A stretch of 64,000 bases of DNA from Aestuariivirga sp. (GTDB lineage Bacteria; Pseudomonadota; Alphaproteobacteria; Rhizobiales; Aestuariivirgaceae): contig JAUXUN010000079.1 in the NCBI GenBank assembly GCA_030680855.1, forward strand, positions 1 to 64,000. Reading direction: 5' to 3'. The position numbers and the translations under genes are program-made. The notes below the pieces were generated by a model, which was not told the origin of the DNA, did no database searches, and saw only the letters and a list, made by a program, of their open reading frames with translations. Positions within the stretch are counted from its first letter, which is position 1. Every line of letters starts with the position of its first letter. This document shows, in pieces, positions 16,518 through 25,448 of this stretch.

Positions 16518-18614
16518 ATGGGACTATTCGGTGGCAGAAAAAGGCACTCCCCCAGTGAACGGCGGGAGCCCCAGCTCTTTGACCGCAAGAAACGCCGCGG
16601 CGCAAAAGATTCAGAGCAGCGGCCAAGGCGGCGGCGCTCTTTCCTCGGCTGGATATTTTCCTTTGCTTTCAAATCCGCAGTCCTCGGCTCGATCGCCCTT
16701 GCGGCGATGTTTGGCTATGTCTGGTTCTCGCTGAGCCAGAAGGGGCTTCTGCAGATACCCGAATTGCAGCCCGGCATCTTGCTGCTGGCGGAAGACGGCA
16801 CGGTGCTTTCGGAACAGGGCGCGTTTTTCGGCGACCAGGTGCGCGTATCGGAACTTCCGGACTATGTGCCTAATGCGCTGATCGCCATCGAAGACCATCG
16901 CTTCCGTTCGCATTTCGGGGTTGATCCGGTGAGCCTCATGCGGGCGGCCTACGAGAATTTCACGGCGGGCCGCGTGGTGCAGGGTGGTTCAACCATTACA
17001 CAGCAGCTTGCCAAAAATCTTTTTCTCAAACCGGAGCGCACCTACAGCCGCAAGGCGCAGGAACTGGTTTTGGCCCTTTGGCTTGAAACAAAATTTTCAA
17101 AGGATGATATTCTCCAGCTCTATCTCAACCGCGTCTATTATGGATCGGGGGCCACGGGCATTGAAAAGGCGGCGCAGGTATTTTACCACAAATCCGCCAC
17201 CGATCTTAACCTGACCGAGGCGGCAACGCTGGCCGGGGTGCTCAAGGCGCCATCAAATTACAATCCGATCGCGCACCCCGAAGCGGCGGCGGCCCGCACC
17301 AACCTGGTGCTCGACGCGATGGTCGATGCGGACTTCATCAGCCAGGGCGAAGCGGACCAGGCCATCAATGCACCGGCGACTGTTGTGGCGTCGGATTATG
17401 TTCCGGCTACGCAGTATGTGGTGGACTGGGTCAATGAACAGCTGCCCCTGCTGGTCAAAAATTACGGCCAGTCCATCATCGTTGAAACCACCATCAATCC
17501 ACAGCTTCAACTCCTCGCCGAAAGGTCGCTGCGCAAGCATTTGAATGAGATCGGCACAAAGCTTAAAGTTACGCAAGGGGCCATGGTGGTGATGGACACC
17601 TTCGGCGCGGTCAAGGCCATGGTCGGCGGCAAGTCCTACAAGCGCAGCCAGTACAACCGCGCCACCAAGGCCATGCGCCAGCCAGGTTCGACCTTCAAGC
17701 CCTTCGTCTATTTGGCGGCGATGGAACGGGGTTACACGCCGGAGTCGGTGGCCGTTGACCAACCCATTCGCATTGGCAGCTGGCAGCCGGAAAATTATAA
17801 CAACAAATACCTGGGCCGGGTAACGCTGCGGACGGCGATGGCGAATTCGCTCAACTCTGTTGCGGCCCAACTGGCCAATAATGTGGGACCCAAGAATGTC
17901 GTCGCGGTAGCGCACCGCCTTGGCATCACCTCGCATCTCGGCAATGACGCTTCGATTGCGCTGGGAACGTCGGAAGTCACACTTCTGGAATTGACTTCGG
18001 CCTTCACGCCCTTTGCCAATGGCGGCTATAGCATTGTGCCCTTTTCGGTGCGCCGCATCGTGACGCGCGATGGCCAGGTGATTTACGAGCGCAGCGGTGA
18101 CGGCCTCGGCCAGGCCATGTCAAACCGCGACCTGGGCTCGATGAACTCCATGATGCGGGCCGTGGTCACCCAGGGCACGGCCAAGAAGGCGCAAATTCCA
18201 GATTTCGATATCGCGGGCAAAACCGGTACCAGCCAGGATTACCGCGATGCGTGGTTTGTCGGCTATTCAAGCTATCTTGTGGCCGGTGTCTGGCTTGGCA
18301 ATGATGACAATTCACCCACCAAAACCGTGACGGGCGGATCGGTGCCAGCTGCAATCTGGAAGGACGTGATGGAAGTGGCGCATGCCAACCTGTCGCCAGC
18401 GCCGCTGCCCGGATATATAGAAGAACAACCGGAAGCCACCGACCCCTATCTGGTTTCCCAGGATGAAAGCATGGACTATGGCAGCGATGAGGAGTTTGAG
18501 ACCCCCAGGCGCAAGAGGGGATTTTTTGAGCGCATTTTCGGCAGCAGCAATGAGTCGCGGGCGGAAAAACGGAGAAAGCGCCAGTCCAAGAATGAAAATA
18601 ATTCGATTTACTGA
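16518..18614 (+). CDS. Penicillin-binding protein 1A (class A)
   Basis: Builds peptidoglycan at the outer face of the inner membrane. A basic cytoplasmic tail (about 60 residues) precedes one membrane anchor (SAVLGSIALAAMFGYVWFSL). The glycosyltransferase domain has IEDHRFRSHFGVDPVSLMRA, GGSTITQQLAKNLFL, and ELVLALWLETKFSKDDIL with LNRVYYGSGATGIEKAA. The transpeptidase has SxxK in RQPGSTFKPFVY, SxN in ANSLNSVAA and KTGT in AGKTGTSQDYRDAWFVGYS. The C-terminus is short, acidic then basic. ATG 16518 is chosen; an upstream TTG at 16500 in the same frame has no better ribosome site. Its 3' end overlaps the convergent metalloprotease gene by 7 bases. Confidence 0.93.
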   Translation: MGLFGGRKRHSPSERREPQLFDRKKRRGAKDSEQRPRRRRSFLGWIFSFAFKSAVLGSIALAAMFGYVWFSLSQKGLLQIPELQPGILLLAEDGTVLSEQGAFFGDQVRVSELPDYVPNALIAIEDHRFRSHFGVDPVSLMRAAYENFTAGRVVQGGSTITQQLAKNLFLKPERTYSRKAQELVLALWLETKFSKDDILQLYLNRVYYGSGATGIEKAAQVFYHKSATDLNLTEAATLAGVLKAPSNYNPIAHPEAAAARTNLVLDAMVDADFISQGEADQAINAPATVVASDYVPATQYVVDWVNEQLPLLVKNYGQSIIVETTINPQLQLLAERSLRKHLNEIGTKLKVTQGAMVVMDTFGAVKAMVGGKSYKRSQYNRATKAMRQPGSTFKPFVYLAAMERGYTPESVAVDQPIRIGSWQPENYNNKYLGRVTLRTAMANSLNSVAAQLANNVGPKNVVAVAHRLGITSHLGNDASIALGTSEVTLLELTSAFTPFANGGYSIVPFSVRRIVTRDGQVIYERSGDGLGQAMSNRDLGSMNSMMRAVVTQGTAKKAQIPDFDIAGKTGTSQDYRDAWFVGYSSYLVAGVWLGNDDNSPTKTVTGGSVPAAIWKDVMEVAHANLSPAPLPGYIEEQPEATDPYLVSQDESMDYGSDEEFETPRRKRGFFERIFGSSNESRAEKRRKRQSKNENNSIY

Positions 18615-19363
18615 CTTACTGTGAAGCGATGCAGCTCCGCGCCATTGGATTTGAACCAATGCTTGGCGGTTGAGGCATGCGGGCAATGGGTCAGGACGAG
18701 GCGCCAGAACCTTGGCCCGTGATTCATGTGCTGGCGATGGGCCACTTCATGGGCGGCGACATAATCCAGGATATGGCTTGGAGCCAAGATCAAACGCCAA
18801 TTGTAGGAGAGGTCGCCCGCTGCGGAGCAGGAGCCCCAGCGGCTTTTCTGGTCACGGACAGAAATCCGCTTGAAATCGACGGCCATGGATTTTGCATAGC
18901 GGGCTGAGGCTTCGGTGAGATCGGCCTTGGCCTGGGCCTTGAGCCAATCCTGCAGGCGGCGGCTCAAATGGCGGGGATCGCCGGGCACAAGAATGCGGCG
19001 GGCTCCGGGATCAAGGGTGATGAGGCCCCGGCGCGCCGTGGTGGCGTGCACCTCATGGGGAATGCCGCGCAGTGGAATAACGGACCCGGGGCCCAGAACT
19101 GTTTTCGGGGCGCACTGCTTGAGATGTTTTGAAATCCATGGAACCGATTTCTCCACAAAGGCCTGGGCCCGTGACGCGTTCATGTTTTTCGGAATTGTCA
19201 CGGCGACACCGGTGGCGTCGCGCGTCAAGCGGATAATAATGCGCTTGGCCCTGCTGTTGCGGCGAAAATTTACGATGACAGGCCGGTCATCAATCACAAT
19301 GGAGTAAGGTTCGACCGGAACTTCTGACCATGCTTTCACAAATTTGCGAAGCAGGCCGGCCAT
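18608..19363 (-). CDS. YgjP-type zinc metalloprotease (DUF45/SprT-like)
   Basis: A 251-residue protein with the zincin signature HEVAHRQHMNHGPRFWRLV near the C-terminus. The catalytic HExxH is followed by the third zinc ligand His as expected for this family. The upstream block SVRDQKSRWGSCSAAGDLSYNW is also family-specific, as is the N-terminal beta-rich segment with RRNSRAKRIIIRL. Start codon ATG 19363 overlaps the phaZ stop (TGATG), so it is translationally coupled to phaZ. No membrane segment or signal peptide. Family members are of poorly known function. Confidence 0.87.
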   Translation of the reverse strand: MAGLLRKFVKAWSEVPVEPYSIVIDDRPVIVNFRRNSRAKRIIIRLTRDATGVAVTIPKNMNASRAQAFVEKSVPWISKHLKQCAPKTVLGPGSVIPLRGIPHEVHATTARRGLITLDPGARRILVPGDPRHLSRRLQDWLKAQAKADLTEASARYAKSMAVDFKRISVRDQKSRWGSCSAAGDLSYNWRLILAPSHILDYVAAHEVAHRQHMNHGPRFWRLVLTHCPHASTAKHWFKSNGAELHRFTVSQ

Positions 19364-20595
19364 CAGGCGCTGGCGTTCACAAAATCCACGATCATGGGCA
19401 CAACATCCTTGCGGAAGCGCGAGCCGCTGAACACGCCATAGTGGCCGACGCCGAGCTGCAGGTGATGGCGTTTCTTTTCCTGCGGCAGGTTTGAACACAA
19501 ATCATGGGCGGCCTCAGTCTGGCCGACTCCGGAGATGTCATCCCGTTCGCCTTCAACCGTCAGAAGGGCTGTCTTGGTGATCTTTGACGGATCAACCAAA
19601 GTTCCGCGATGCATGTAGGAGCCATTCGGAAGATCGTGATTGACGAAGACACGGTCCACAGTCTGCAAATAGAATTCCGCCGTCAGATCCATGACCGACA
19701 TGTATTCGTCGTAGAAATCCTGGTGTTTTTCGGCGCTCTCCTCATCGCCCTCAACGAGGTGCCAGAAGAGCTGGCGGTGGGCATCCATGTGGCGGTCAAG
19801 GTTCATGGTCATGAAACCGGTGAGCTGCAGGAAGCCGGGATAAACGTCGCGCATGAAGCCCGCATGAGGGAACGGCACTTTCATGATCACATTCTTGCGG
19901 AACCAGTCGGAGCCCTTTTCCTGCGCCAATTTGTTGACGGCGGTGGGGTTGCGGCGCGTATCAATAGGGCCGCCCGTGAGGATCATGCTTTTTGGCGTGT
20001 TTTTGTCACCGCTGGCATTCATCAGCGCCACGGCGGCCATGACCGGAACCGAAGGCTGGCACACGGCCATGACATTGACGTTGCCGCCAAGGACCTGGAG
20101 CATTTCGATGACGTGGTCGACATAATCCTCGAGATCGAATTTTCCCATCGACAGGGGAACGGTGCGGGCATCGGTCCAGTCGGTGATGTAAACATCGAAG
20201 TGCGGCAGCAGGGCCTCAACGGTGCCGCGCAGCAGCGTGGCATAGTGGCCGGACATGGGGGCCACGACCAGCAGCTTCGGCTGGGACTTTACCTTGATCT
20301 TTTCCGGCCAGACCTTGCTGAAATGCAACAGCGATACGAAGGGCTTGTGCAGAAGAATTAGTTCGCTGACGCCGACGGTGACGCCGCCCACGGTTGTTTC
20401 CTTCAGTTCAAAAGATGGTTTGGCAAACCGGCGGGTGGCACGCTCAAAAAGTTCGAGCGAGGCACTTACCGCACGGGCGGTGCTGGAGGAGCTCCATGGG
20501 TTGACCGGGTTCTGCCAGAAATTCAGGCTCATATCCGCCGCCGCACGCCACGGCACGAGGGCTGCGTGGTTCATCTCGTAGAGATTATAGAGCAT
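19363..20595 (-). CDS. phaZ: Intracellular polyhydroxybutyrate depolymerase
   Basis: Degrades the cell's own PHB granules. The 410-residue sequence starts MLYNLYEMNHAALVPWRAAA as in the family. The nucleophile is a cysteine in the lipase-box-like VCQPSVPVMAA. The Asp is probably in VEGERDDISGVGQ and the His in GVGHYGVFSGSRFR. It fits the other polymer-storage functions in the window (phasin at 33529, acetoacetyl-CoA synthetase at 38342). A coupled metalloprotease gene follows. Confidence 0.92.
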   Translation of the reverse strand: MLYNLYEMNHAALVPWRAAADMSLNFWQNPVNPWSSSSTARAVSASLELFERATRRFAKPSFELKETTVGGVTVGVSELILLHKPFVSLLHFSKVWPEKIKVKSQPKLLVVAPMSGHYATLLRGTVEALLPHFDVYITDWTDARTVPLSMGKFDLEDYVDHVIEMLQVLGGNVNVMAVCQPSVPVMAAVALMNASGDKNTPKSMILTGGPIDTRRNPTAVNKLAQEKGSDWFRKNVIMKVPFPHAGFMRDVYPGFLQLTGFMTMNLDRHMDAHRQLFWHLVEGDEESAEKHQDFYDEYMSVMDLTAEFYLQTVDRVFVNHDLPNGSYMHRGTLVDPSKITKTALLTVEGERDDISGVGQTEAAHDLCSNLPQEKKRHHLQLGVGHYGVFSGSRFRKDVVPMIVDFVNASA

Positions 20596-20700
20596 TCGGA
20601 AAATGTCCCTTCAGGAGCGCGTGATCGCATCATGCTGCAACGCAACCTAACAACTCCTTAGGAATCCTGCAACCGTCCATTATGCTAGTATTACAGTGAA

Positions 20701-21324
20701 TTAAGGCGCCAGGGCCTCTTCAAGGGCCTTCGCCAGGGCGGCCGAATCGGTCGAATAGCTGAAATGCTTGAGGAACTTGCCCTGGGGATCCATCAGGTAG
20801 GTGATGGTGGAATGATCCATGAGATAGGTGTCGGGTGCCGAACTGTTCGCAACCTTGCTGTAATAGACCCGGTAGGCCTTGGCGGCAACGGCCACCTCCT
20901 CCGCTGTGCCGGTCAGGCCCACGAGGCGGGGATGGAAGTTTGACACATACTGCTTCAACACTTCCGGCGTGTCGTGTTCCGGATCGAAGCTGATGAAGAC
21001 CGGCTGTATCGCGTCGGCCTTGGCGCCCAAACTATCCAGGGCCGCTGACATCACCTGCAATTCGGTGGGGCAGAGATCAGGGCAATAGGTATAACCGAAA
21101 AACACCAGCATGTATTTGCCCAAAAAATCCTTGTCGGTCACCTTGCGCCCGTCTTGGTCGGTTAGCGTGAAGGGGCCGCCAACGAGGGCCGTTCCGGTGC
21201 TTGTCGCCGTTTGAATTTGACCCGAAAAATAATAGGCCGTGCCTGCAACGAGGAGCGCAGCAAACAGCGCCAGAGTTGCAAAGATGAGTTGAAAGCGCGA
21301 AGGCGCGTAATGCGGTTTTGGCAT
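20701..21324 (-). CDS. senC: SCO1/SenC copper chaperone
   Basis: Membrane-anchored thioredoxin-like protein that delivers copper to the CuA site of cytochrome c oxidase. One N-terminal membrane segment (LIFATLALFAALLVAGTAYY) precedes the periplasmic domain. The copper ligands are the CxxxC in GYTYCPDLCPTELQ and the later His in LMDHSTITYLMDP. The 207-residue length is typical. It is divergent from regB with 54 bases between. A sco/senC gene beside regB-regA is known from purple alphaproteobacteria, where SenC takes part in oxidase maturation and redox signalling. Confidence 0.93.
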   Translation of the reverse strand: MPKPHYAPSRFQLIFATLALFAALLVAGTAYYFSGQIQTATSTGTALVGGPFTLTDQDGRKVTDKDFLGKYMLVFFGYTYCPDLCPTELQVMSAALDSLGAKADAIQPVFISFDPEHDTPEVLKQYVSNFHPRLVGLTGTAEEVAVAAKAYRVYYSKVANSSAPDTYLMDHSTITYLMDPQGKFLKHFSYSTDSAALAKALEEALAP

Positions 21325-21378
21325 TTGCGAGGCTTTATCCTAAAGTCACGGCAGAGTAAATCTTAAGGCATGGGCTAA

Positions 21379-22728
21379 ATGTCAATTCTTGCGGCCTCCC
21401 CGGAGGGACCGGAAACCTTCAACTCGACGGCGGGGCTTCTCCGGCTGAGAACCCTGGTGCGGCTGCGCTGGCTTGCGGTTTTCGGCCAGTCGCTGGCCGT
21501 ATTGGGCGTTCATTTCATTCTGGATTTTCCGCTGCCGCTGGGAGCTTGCCTCGGCGTCATTGCGCTGAGCGCCTGGCTCAATATTTTTCTCACCCTGCGC
21601 TGGCGTTCGAGTTTAAGGCTTGCGCCAACCCAGGCCGGCCTGCTTCTGGGCTATGATGTCATTCAACTGGCGCTGCTGCTCTATCTCACGGGCGGATTGG
21701 AAAATCCTTTCGCGTTCCTGTTTCTGGTGCCGGTCACCGTATCGGCCACGTCGCTTCCGCTGAAGTGGACGCTATGGCTCAGCACGATCGCCTTCCTGTG
21801 CGCCAGCTTTCTGGCGTTTTTCCACCTGCCGCTCCCTTGGAACACCGCGGCACCGCTGGTTCTGCCCAAGGCCTACATCGGCGGCATGTGGGCGGCCATC
21901 ATGTGCGGCGTGGTGTTTTCATCGATTTACGCGCGGCGCATTGCGGAAGAAGCCCGGCAGATGTCATCGGCCCTGACCGCCGCCGAAGTCGTGCTGGCGC
22001 GCGAGCAAAGGTTTTCAGCGCTTGACGGGCTGGCCGCCGCAGCGGCCCATGAACTGGGCACGCCGCTTGCGACCATTGCGCTCGTAGCCAAGGAGCTGAA
22101 ACGGGAGCTGCCGGAAAAAGGTCCGCATACGGATGATATCGACCTGCTTATCAGCCAGACCGGGCGGTGCCGGGAAATCCTGTCGCGGCTCGCCAATCGG
22201 GATACGCAGGCCGACGACATGTATGCGCGGGTCAAACTCTCGGTCATGATCGAAGATTTGGTGGCGCCCATCCGCGGGCCGGATGTCACCATTGATATCA
22301 CGGTTGCCGGGGATGGGACGGCGGCGCACACGCCCGAACCGGTGTTCCGGCGGAATCCGGCCATCGCCTATGGCCTGGGAAATCTTCTGGAGAATGCCGT
22401 GGATTTTGCCGAGACGAAGGTCAGCATCGTTGCCCAATGGTCCCAGGCGAGAGTATCGCTGCTCATTTCAGATGATGGGCTAGGCTTTGACCAGGCCATT
22501 TTTGACCGTCTCGGCGATCCCTTTGTGACCACGCGGCCGGGCTATGGCGTGGACCAGGAGAGTGAAAAGGGACGCCACGAAGGCATGGGACTGGGCTTTT
22601 TTATCGCCAAGACCCTTTTGGAACGTTCAGGCGCCACGGTTTCGCTGGCCAACCGCCCGCTTCCCGAACATGGTGCCGTTATCCAATTGAGCTGGCCCCG
22701 GAATATGGTGGATTTGGGCCCTCCATAA
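21379..22728 (+). CDS. regB: Redox-sensing histidine kinase RegB/ActS
   Basis: Membrane sensor that reports the respiratory redox state. Six hydrophobic segments occupy about residues 25-185, with the quinone-related stretch GGLENPFAFLFLVP. The H-box is AAAAHELGTPLATIA (His about residue 224). A cysteine follows at about residue 264 in GRCREIL, the same 40-residue spacing as the redox-active Cys265 of Rhodobacter RegB. The ATPase part has N-box LGNLLENAVDFA and glycine boxes SDDGLGFD and GMGLGFFIAKTLL. The 449-residue length is normal. It is followed by regA and divergent from senC. Confidence 0.93.
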   Translation: MSILAASPEGPETFNSTAGLLRLRTLVRLRWLAVFGQSLAVLGVHFILDFPLPLGACLGVIALSAWLNIFLTLRWRSSLRLAPTQAGLLLGYDVIQLALLLYLTGGLENPFAFLFLVPVTVSATSLPLKWTLWLSTIAFLCASFLAFFHLPLPWNTAAPLVLPKAYIGGMWAAIMCGVVFSSIYARRIAEEARQMSSALTAAEVVLAREQRFSALDGLAAAAAHELGTPLATIALVAKELKRELPEKGPHTDDIDLLISQTGRCREILSRLANRDTQADDMYARVKLSVMIEDLVAPIRGPDVTIDITVAGDGTAAHTPEPVFRRNPAIAYGLGNLLENAVDFAETKVSIVAQWSQARVSLLISDDGLGFDQAIFDRLGDPFVTTRPGYGVDQESEKGRHEGMGLGFFIAKTLLERSGATVSLANRPLPEHGAVIQLSWPRNMVDLGPP

Positions 22729-22783
22729 GGAGGTGTCCAAGGGGGCTCTTGACTCGTATAAGGGTGTCAATAAGAGGACCGTC

Positions 22784-23329
22784 ATGACTGACATCAATCT
22801 CCCTGCCGACAAGACGCTCTTGCTTGTTGATGACGACAGACCCTTTTTGACCCGGCTGGCGCGGGCCATGGAAACGCGCGGCTTTGACGTGCGGATGGCC
22901 GAGTCGGTGGCCGAGGGCATTCAGCAGGTGAAGAAATCCGCACCGGGCTATGCGGTGGTCGACCTGCGCCTGGGTGACGGCAACGGGCTTGACGTGATTG
23001 AGGCCCTGCATGCGAGCAGGCCGGAGGCCCGGGTTGTGGTGCTCACGGGCTATGGCAATATCGCCACGGCGGTGACGGCCGTGAAACTCGGGGCCATTGA
23101 TTATCTGGCCAAGCCAGCGGATGCTGATGCGGTTTATGGGGCGCTTATTTCCGACAAGGACAGCCGCTCGGCACTGCCGGAAAATCCCATGTCGGCCGAC
23201 CGGGTGCGCTGGGAACACATTCAGCGCGTCTATGAACTCTGCAGCCGCAATGTTTCGGAAACGGCGCGCCGCCTCAACATGCACCGCCGCACCCTGCAGC
23301 GCATCCTGGCAAAACGCGCCCCTAAATAA
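22784..23329 (+). CDS. regA: Response regulator RegA/ActR
   Basis: Partner of RegB; global regulator of respiration, carbon and nitrogen functions. The receiver domain has the acidic pair LLVDDDRPF, phosphoacceptor Asp60 in AVVDLRLGDG and the Lys in DYLAKPAD. A short linker leads to the Fis-type helix-turn-helix VSETARRLNMHRRTLQRIL. The 181-residue length is typical. ATG 22784 is chosen; an earlier in-frame TTG/GTG region after regB would add 17 residues unlike the family. The stop directly abuts the convergent mmcB stop. Confidence 0.95.
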   Translation: MTDINLPADKTLLLVDDDRPFLTRLARAMETRGFDVRMAESVAEGIQQVKKSAPGYAVVDLRLGDGNGLDVIEALHASRPEARVVVLTGYGNIATAVTAVKLGAIDYLAKPADADAVYGALISDKDSRSALPENPMSADRVRWEHIQRVYELCSRNVSETARRLNMHRRTLQRILAKRAPK

Positions 23330-23776
23330 TCACGGATCGTAAAGACTGTGCAGACGCTGGCTGGAGACACGCGCGAAGGCCAGGGTCACGGCCTTGCGCC
23401 TTGAGGCGTGAAGCGTGGTTTCGCCGGACTGGCGCAAAATTTCAGCACCCCAGTTGTCCGCCACGATGAGGCCCGCCTCATAGGGAATGATCTCGGGATC
23501 AAGGGTTTGCGGAATGGCGAAGAAAAACCTATCGCAGAACTCGCGGTACTCCGGCCATTTCTGGTCAACGCGGAAATCCTCGAGCGAGGATTTGATTTCA
23601 ATGATCCAGATGGCGCCGCTATCGCCCAAAGCAATCACATCGGCGCGGCGCCCCGTTGCAAGGGTGAATTCATTGAGAATCGCAAAGCCGAGGCTGCGCA
23701 TCAGGCGGCCCACGCCGCGCTGCACGGCAAGGGCCGTTTCCGATTGGCGGCCATCGGGCCTCAATTCAATTGTCAC
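23330..23776 (-). CDS. mmcB: MmcB-family DNA repair protein (nuclease-like fold)
   Basis: A 148-residue protein with a PD-(D/E)xK nuclease core: RRADVIALGDSGAIWIIEIK provides the Asp and the E-x-K, followed by SSLEDFRVDQKWPEY. The ending (LHASRRKAVTLAFARVSSQR) also matches the MmcB group first noted in Caulobacter damage response. The start is GTG at 23776. The gene is divergent from the aspartase-type lyase gene. The biochemical role is not firmly established for the family. Confidence 0.85.
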   Translation of the reverse strand: MTIELRPDGRQSETALAVQRGVGRLMRSLGFAILNEFTLATGRRADVIALGDSGAIWIIEIKSSLEDFRVDQKWPEYREFCDRFFFAIPQTLDPEIIPYEAGLIVADNWGAEILRQSGETTLHASRRKAVTLAFARVSSQRLHSLYDP

Positions 23777-23870
23777 ACAAAAAGCCTTTCAAACCGGGCG
23801 AATTATCAACTTTGCTTAATTTTTTTGCAAGGCCTATGGATAGGCTCTTCAAACCAGAAAGTTTCAAATC

Positions 23871-25268
23871 ATGGCCTCCTTCCGCATCGAAAAAGATTCC
23901 CTCGGCGAAATGAAAATATCTGATACGGCCGATTATGGCATCCATACGGCGCGGGCCGCTGGGAATTTTCCGATCACCGGGATTTTGCTCAATCACTATC
24001 CGGAACTGGTGCAATCACTCGCCATGGTGAAGAAGGCAAGCGCCCTTGCCAATCTTGAGCTCGGGGCGCTGAGCCCCAAAATCGCCGATGCCATCATGGC
24101 AGCCTGCGATCAAATCATTGCGGGCGAGGGTCACGAATTCTTCGTGGTCGACATGCTACAGGGGGGTGCGGGCACCTCCACCAACATGAACGCCAATGAA
24201 GTCATCGCCAACATGGCGCTGCGCCATAGCGGAAAGCCGCGCGGCGACTATGCTAGCATCAACCCCAATGACCACGTCAATCTCTCGCAATCCACCAATG
24301 ACGTTTATCCCACGGCGGTGCGCCTCACCATTTTGCGCGATTGTCCATCGCTGCTCGACAGCCAGATTGCGCTGAAGGCGGCGTTTCTTGAGAAAGCCGC
24401 GGAGTTTGACCATATCATCAAGGTTGGCCGCACCCAGTTGATGGATGCGGTGCCAATGCGGCTGGGGTCCGAGTTCCGCGCCTTTGCTGTTACGGTTGGC
24501 GAGGATATTGACCGGTTGAAGGAATTTTCCAATCTCCTGCGCGAGGTCAATCTTGGCGGCACGGCAATCGGCACGGGGATCAATACGCCAGGGCATTATC
24601 CGGCCACGGTGATTGGTCATCTCTCCAAAGTGTCGGGCGTAGACCTCATCACGGCCGGCGATCTCATCGAGGCCACGTCCGACATGGGCGCCTTTGTCAC
24701 CTTCTCCGGCGTGCTGAAACGCATTGCCGTGAAGCTTTCCAAAATCTGCAATGACTTGCGGCTTCTGAACAGCGGGCCGCGGGCGGGCTTTGGCGAAATC
24801 CGCCTGCCCCCGGTGCAGGCCGGCTCCTCCATCATGCCGGGCAAGGTCAACCCGGTGGTGCCGGAAGTCGTCAACCAGATCGCCTACCAGGTGATTGGCA
24901 ACGACCTTACGGTGACGCTTGCGGCGGAGGCCGGCCAACTGCAGCTCAATGCCATGGAGCCGGTGATCGTGTTCAACATTTTGCAGTCCATGCGGATGCT
25001 GATGCGTGGCATGGTGACCTTGCGCGAGAAATGCGTGCTCGGCATCGAGGCCGATGAAGAGCGCTGCCGCGAATTACTGGAGGGGTCACTCATCACGGTG
25101 ACGGCGCTCAACCCCTATATCGGTTACGACGAAGCGGCGCGGGTGGCGAAAATCGCCCTGAAGACCCGGCGCACGATCCGCGAGGTTGCCCTGAGCGAGG
25201 GCGTGATGACGGAAGCCCAGCTGGCCGAAGCGTTCACGACGGACAATCTGCTGGGGATTCGCAGATAA
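23871..25268 (+). CDS. aspA: Aspartate ammonia-lyase / class II fumarase superfamily
   Basis: A 465-residue member of the fumarase/aspartase superfamily. The signature GSSIMPGKVNPVVPEVVNQI contains the catalytic Ser loop. GGAGTSTNMNANEVIANMA, NPNDHVNLSQSTNDVYPTAV and GRTQLMDAVPMRLGSEF are further conserved blocks. The pattern of DYGIHTARAAGNFPITG and the C-terminus (LNPYIGYDEAARVAKIA, TDNLLGIR) fit aspartase better than fumarase C. It would interconvert aspartate and fumarate plus ammonia. It stands alone and is divergent from mmcB. Aspartase is favoured, fumarase is not fully excluded. Confidence 0.8.
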   Translation: MASFRIEKDSLGEMKISDTADYGIHTARAAGNFPITGILLNHYPELVQSLAMVKKASALANLELGALSPKIADAIMAACDQIIAGEGHEFFVVDMLQGGAGTSTNMNANEVIANMALRHSGKPRGDYASINPNDHVNLSQSTNDVYPTAVRLTILRDCPSLLDSQIALKAAFLEKAAEFDHIIKVGRTQLMDAVPMRLGSEFRAFAVTVGEDIDRLKEFSNLLREVNLGGTAIGTGINTPGHYPATVIGHLSKVSGVDLITAGDLIEATSDMGAFVTFSGVLKRIAVKLSKICNDLRLLNSGPRAGFGEIRLPPVQAGSSIMPGKVNPVVPEVVNQIAYQVIGNDLTVTLAAEAGQLQLNAMEPVIVFNILQSMRMLMRGMVTLREKCVLGIEADEERCRELLEGSLITVTALNPYIGYDEAARVAKIALKTRRTIREVALSEGVMTEAQLAEAFTTDNLLGIRR

Positions 25269-25448
25269 GCATCGCAGCGGTACAGCTGGGCGGGCGATAC
25301 GTCACGACTGCAGCATCCGTTAGCTGCGATGGCATTTCGCAATCTCTGCTTGGATCATTCATTAAAAAAAGCTCCCTTGTGAGGCGCTGATTCACGTTCA
25401 GAGGGGACCAATGCGTCGCGTTCAGGAAATAAAAAACCTACCGCGCAT

